From Betaproteobacteria bacterium (GTDB lineage Bacteria; Pseudomonadota; Gammaproteobacteria; Burkholderiales; Casimicrobiaceae): DNA of 9,683 nucleotides. The notes under the pieces are model-generated. The model was not told the origin of the DNA. It made no database searches and saw nothing but the letters and a program-made list of their open reading frames with translations. Location: the NCBI GenBank assembly GCA_025355395.1, contig JANXZT010000132.1, forward strand, positions 1 through 9,683, read 5' to 3'. Positions 7,413 to 9,683 of the stretch are shown here, in pieces (position 1 is the stretch's first letter; each line of letters starts with the position of its first letter). The position numbers and the translations under genes are program-made.

Positions 7413-7910
7413 ATGAATGTGCTGGTCGTTGATATCGGTGGCGCCAGTGTCAAGCTCCTCGCCACTGGCGAGGCCGAACCGCGGCAATTTCCGTCGGGAC
7501 CGGCGCTGACCGCGCAAGCCATGGTTGCGGGGGTCAAGGCGGCGGCCGAGGGCTGGAAATACGATGTCGTCGCGATCGGTTACCCGGGGCAGGTCGTGCG
7601 CGACCGCCCCGTGGCCGAGCCGCACAATCTTGCCGCCTGGGCGGGGTTCGACTACAAAGCCGCGTTCGTCTGCCCCGTCGCCGAAGTCGTCGCCAAGATG
7701 GTCGCTGCGCTCGAACCAACCGACGTCGTCATCGGCGGCGGTCGCGTCCGGCCCCTGAAATCATTGCCACCGGGCTGCCGCGAAGGCGATAACGCCAATG
7801 CATTCATCGGCGGCTTCCGCTATGGGAAGCATCGCGCCCAGCGCGACCCGCCGCACCGGCCAAGCGCCGGGCAAAAAAGAAATCAGCACGATAGAGGCCT
7901 CCGCGCATGA
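7413..7910 (+). pseudogene. ppgK: ROK-family (polyphosphate) glucokinase with internal deletion and 3' frameshift
   Basis: The reading frame encodes 165 residues. The N-terminus (VVDIGGASVKLLATG, residues 5-19) is the phosphate-1 motif of ROK/polyphosphate glucokinases. FPSGP, YDVVAIGYPGQV and PVAEPHNL then follow as in the roughly 230-260-residue family. After FVCPV (V89) the protein jumps directly to AEVVAKMVAALEPTDVVIGGG, which in relatives lies about 75 residues later. The missing part carries the NDA segment with the catalytic aspartate, the GxGTGxGS phosphate motif and the segment before the C-terminal helix. A second lesion follows GGFR (R136): the frame reads YGKHRAQRD, but shifting by -1 at 7820 gives LWEASRPARP, a basic tail KRRAKKKSAR and TAG at 7892-7894. 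Relatives end GGFRLWE. The product should be catalytically dead. The ATGA overlap with pgi arises only from the shifted frame. The 1-nt shift could be a sequencing error; the in-frame deletion is less easily explained that way. Confidence 0.8.
7893..7897 (+). promoter_or_regulatory. Shine-Dalgarno sequence of pgi
   Basis: AGAGG lies 9 bases before the pgi ATG at 7907. It overlaps the apparent ancestral stop of the glucokinase gene (TAG, 7892-7894), so the original spacing between the two genes was about 12 bases. Confidence 0.55.
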
Positions 7911-9547
7911 CAGCCGCCCCGCAATCGCTGACCGCGCTCCCCGCGTGGAAAGCCCTCGCCGCCCACTACGAAAAAATCCGCGGCGTCCATCTGCGCCAGT
8001 TATTCGCCGCTGATTCGCAACGCGGAACACGGATGACCATCGACGCGGCGGGCCTTTATCTCGATTATTCCAAAAATCGGATCACCGATGAAACGCTGGC
8101 GCTCCTGGTGCAGCTCGCGGAGTCGTCCGGCTTGCGGGAACGCATCGATGCGATGTTTCGCGGCGACAAGATCAACGTTTCCGAAAACCGCGCGGTGCTG
8201 CATGTCGCGTTGCGCGCCCCGCGCGATGCCACCATCGTCGTCGACGGCGAAAACGTCGTGCCTGGCGTGCACGCGGTGCTGGACAAGATGGCGGCCTTCG
8301 CCGATAGCGTGCGCAGCGGCGCGTGGCAAGGCCATACCGGCAAACGCATCCGCAACGTGATCAACATCGGCATCGGCGGCTCCGATCTCGGACCGGTGAT
8401 GGCCTACGAAGCGCTGAAGCACTACAGCGCGCGCGGACTAACGTTCCGCTTCGTGTCGAACGTCGACGGCACCGATTTCGCCGAAGCGGTGCACGATCTC
8501 GACGCCGCCGAAACGCTGTTCATCGTTTCGTCCAAGACGTTCACGACGTTGGAGACCATGACTAATGCGAACTCGGCGCGCGACTGGGCGCTGGCGGGCG
8601 TCGGCGGCGACGACGCGGCGGTCGCGCGGCATTTCGTCGCGGTCTCGACGAATGCCAAGGAAGTGGCGAAGTTCGGGATCGATACGGTCAACATGTTCGG
8701 GTTCTGGGATTGGGTCGGCGGCCGGTACTCCATGGACAGCGCGATCGGGTTGTCGACGATGCTCGCCGTCGGCCCCGCCCATTTTCGCGCGATGCTCGGC
8801 GGCTTCCACGAAATGGACGAGCATTTCCGTACCGCGCCGTTGGCGCAGAACCTGCCGGTGCTGATGGGCTTGCTGGCGCTCTGGTACAACGATTTCTTTG
8901 CCGCGCAAACGGTGGCCGTACTGCCGTATGAGCAGTACCTGAAGCGCTTCCCCGCGTATCTGCAGCAGTTGACGATGGAAAGCAACGGCAAGCACGTGAC
9001 GCTGGAGGGGAACACCGTCGACTATGCGACCGGTCCCATCTATTGGGGCGAGCCGGGGACCAACGGCCAGCACTCGTTTTACCAGCTCATACATCAGGGT
9101 ACGCGGCTCATCCCCTGCGACTTCATCGCCTTTGCCAAGGCGCTCAATCCCCTCGGCCGCCACCACGACATGCTGGTCGCCAACGTATTCGCGCAGACCG
9201 AAGCGCTCGCCTTCGGCAAGACGCCCGCCGAGGTCAAGGCCGAAGGCACACCGGACGGGCGTGTTGCGCACCGCGTCTTCGAAGGCAACCGGCCGTCCAA
9301 CACGATCCTGGTCGATGAGCTCACCCCCGCCGCGCTCGGCAAGCTTGTCGCGCTGTACGAACACAGCGTGTTCACCCAGGGCACGATCTGGCGGATCGAT
9401 TCGTTCGACCAATGGGGCGTCGAACTCGGCAAGGTGCTCGCGCAGCGGATCATCCCGGAACTCGAAAACGCGACCGAGCCGGCACTCGGCCACGACAGCT
9501 CGACCAATGCGCTCATTCGCCGGTACCGGGCGCGCAAAGCGCGCTAA
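7907..9547 (+). CDS. pgi: Glucose-6-phosphate isomerase
   Basis: A 546-residue cytosolic phosphoglucose isomerase that interconverts glucose 6-phosphate and fructose 6-phosphate. It has nearly the length of the E. coli enzyme (549). Two SIS domains are recognisable: NIGIGGSDLGPVM and SNVDGTDFAEAVHDLD with SSKTFTTLETMTNA in the first, VGGRYSMDSAIG (residues 270-281, PROSITE-type signature 1) in the second. Catalytic residues are in place by comparison with E. coli E355, H386 and K514: E358 in MESNGK, H389 in EPGTNGQH and K509 in FDQWGVELGK (signature 2). The C-terminus HDSSTNALIRRYRA is typical. It follows the damaged glucokinase gene, overlapping its frame by ATGA, and has its own AGAGG ribosome binding site. 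gnd lies 111 bases downstream on the same strand. No defect is seen. Confidence 0.98.
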   Translation: MTAAPQSLTALPAWKALAAHYEKIRGVHLRQLFAADSQRGTRMTIDAAGLYLDYSKNRITDETLALLVQLAESSGLRERIDAMFRGDKINVSENRAVLHVALRAPRDATIVVDGENVVPGVHAVLDKMAAFADSVRSGAWQGHTGKRIRNVINIGIGGSDLGPVMAYEALKHYSARGLTFRFVSNVDGTDFAEAVHDLDAAETLFIVSSKTFTTLETMTNANSARDWALAGVGGDDAAVARHFVAVSTNAKEVAKFGIDTVNMFGFWDWVGGRYSMDSAIGLSTMLAVGPAHFRAMLGGFHEMDEHFRTAPLAQNLPVLMGLLALWYNDFFAAQTVAVLPYEQYLKRFPAYLQQLTMESNGKHVTLEGNTVDYATGPIYWGEPGTNGQHSFYQLIHQGTRLIPCDFIAFAKALNPLGRHHDMLVANVFAQTEALAFGKTPAEVKAEGTPDGRVAHRVFEGNRPSNTILVDELTPAALGKLVALYEHSVFTQGTIWRIDSFDQWGVELGKVLAQRIIPELENATEPALGHDSSTNALIRRYRARKAR

Positions 9548-9643
9548 TGATGGGCGCGCCCGCGACCGGCGATGGCCCTTGCTAAGCCCCATTGATCGCG
9601 ACGACCGCGCGGAATAGCTGCCTGACCCGAACGTTGTCAACCC

Positions 9644-9650
9644 AGGAAGG
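9644..9650 (+). promoter_or_regulatory. Strong Shine-Dalgarno sequence of gnd
   Basis: AGGAAGG lies 8 bases before the ATG at 9659, the best ribosome binding site in the window. The 111-base pgi-gnd gap shows no clear promoter or terminator, so read-through from pgi is plausible. Confidence 0.6.
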
Positions 9651-9658
9651 ATTACCTC

Positions 9659-9683
9659 ATGCAACTCGGAATGATCGGACTCG
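9659..9683 (+). CDS. gnd: 6-phosphogluconate dehydrogenase, first codons only
   Basis: Only eight codons and one base are present: MQLGMIGL. This is the usual start of the short (about 300-residue) 6-phosphogluconate dehydrogenases (MQLGMIGLGRMG in relatives), the beginning of the NADP-binding Rossmann fold. The enzyme oxidises and decarboxylates 6-phosphogluconate to ribulose 5-phosphate. The strong ribosome binding site and the position after pgi support the call. Other Rossmann dehydrogenases with a similar start, such as beta-hydroxyacid dehydrogenases, cannot be excluded from so little sequence. Confidence 0.7.

Noticed and set aside
7390..7416. Mini-ORF (MDAKETWR, stop overlapping the glucokinase ATG) as a leader peptide
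   Set aside because: Eight codons without a ribosome binding site, attenuator hairpins or runs of one amino acid; chance is sufficient.
9552..9561. Perfect palindrome GGGCGCGCCC after pgi
   Set aside because: Ten bases of pure G/C without a loop or T-run; expected by chance at this base composition and not a terminator.
8438..9664. A 408-codon minus-strand open frame antisense to pgi
   Set aside because: It is rich in Arg and His, resembles no family and mirrors the codon bias of pgi, which carries all its catalytic residues on the other strand.

Overview
This is GC-rich chromosomal DNA from a proteobacterium. A betaproteobacterium is most likely, judging from the short anchor-less RnfB/RsxB ferredoxin, the CorA type and the glucokinase-pgi-gnd gene order. 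This placement rests on gene style, not on a marker gene. There are no rRNA or tRNA genes and no CRISPR arrays. Known sequence makes up almost the whole window. I see no unknown multi-gene system. The unusual content is a cluster of damaged or rearranged genes.

Left part, minus strand (1-2712): corA (Mg2+/Co2+ channel) is followed by rsxB, a soluble-looking RnfB-type polyferredoxin. rsxB overlaps, by ATGA, an exported TPR protein that runs off the left edge. rsxB has a TAAAAT box placed exactly where a leaderless transcript would need it.

Middle (2713-3138): this gap between divergent genes holds the corA promoter candidate, a short internal fragment of an IS630-type transposase, a 9-bp inverted repeat and a short motif resembling a dispersed repeat. 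Next to it, on the plus strand, lies a very long gene (3139-7068). It matches only the C-terminal half of cyclic beta-1,2-glucan synthases (NdvB): two beta-sandwich domains and the GH94 phosphorylase barrel. The membrane and GT84 glucan-polymerising half is absent.

Right part, plus strand (7069-9683): a 344-base gap carries a TATACT box and a 25-bp imperfect palindrome. It is followed by a ROK-family (polyphosphate) glucokinase gene that appears broken twice: about 75 codons, including the catalytic centre, are missing in frame, and a 1-nt shift disrupts the conserved C-terminus. Intact pgi (glucose-6-phosphate isomerase) overlaps its end. The first codons of gnd (6-phosphogluconate dehydrogenase) close the window. 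Together these genes would move glucose or glucose phosphate into glycolysis and the pentose phosphate route. The glucokinase step looks lost here, while pgi and gnd look functional.
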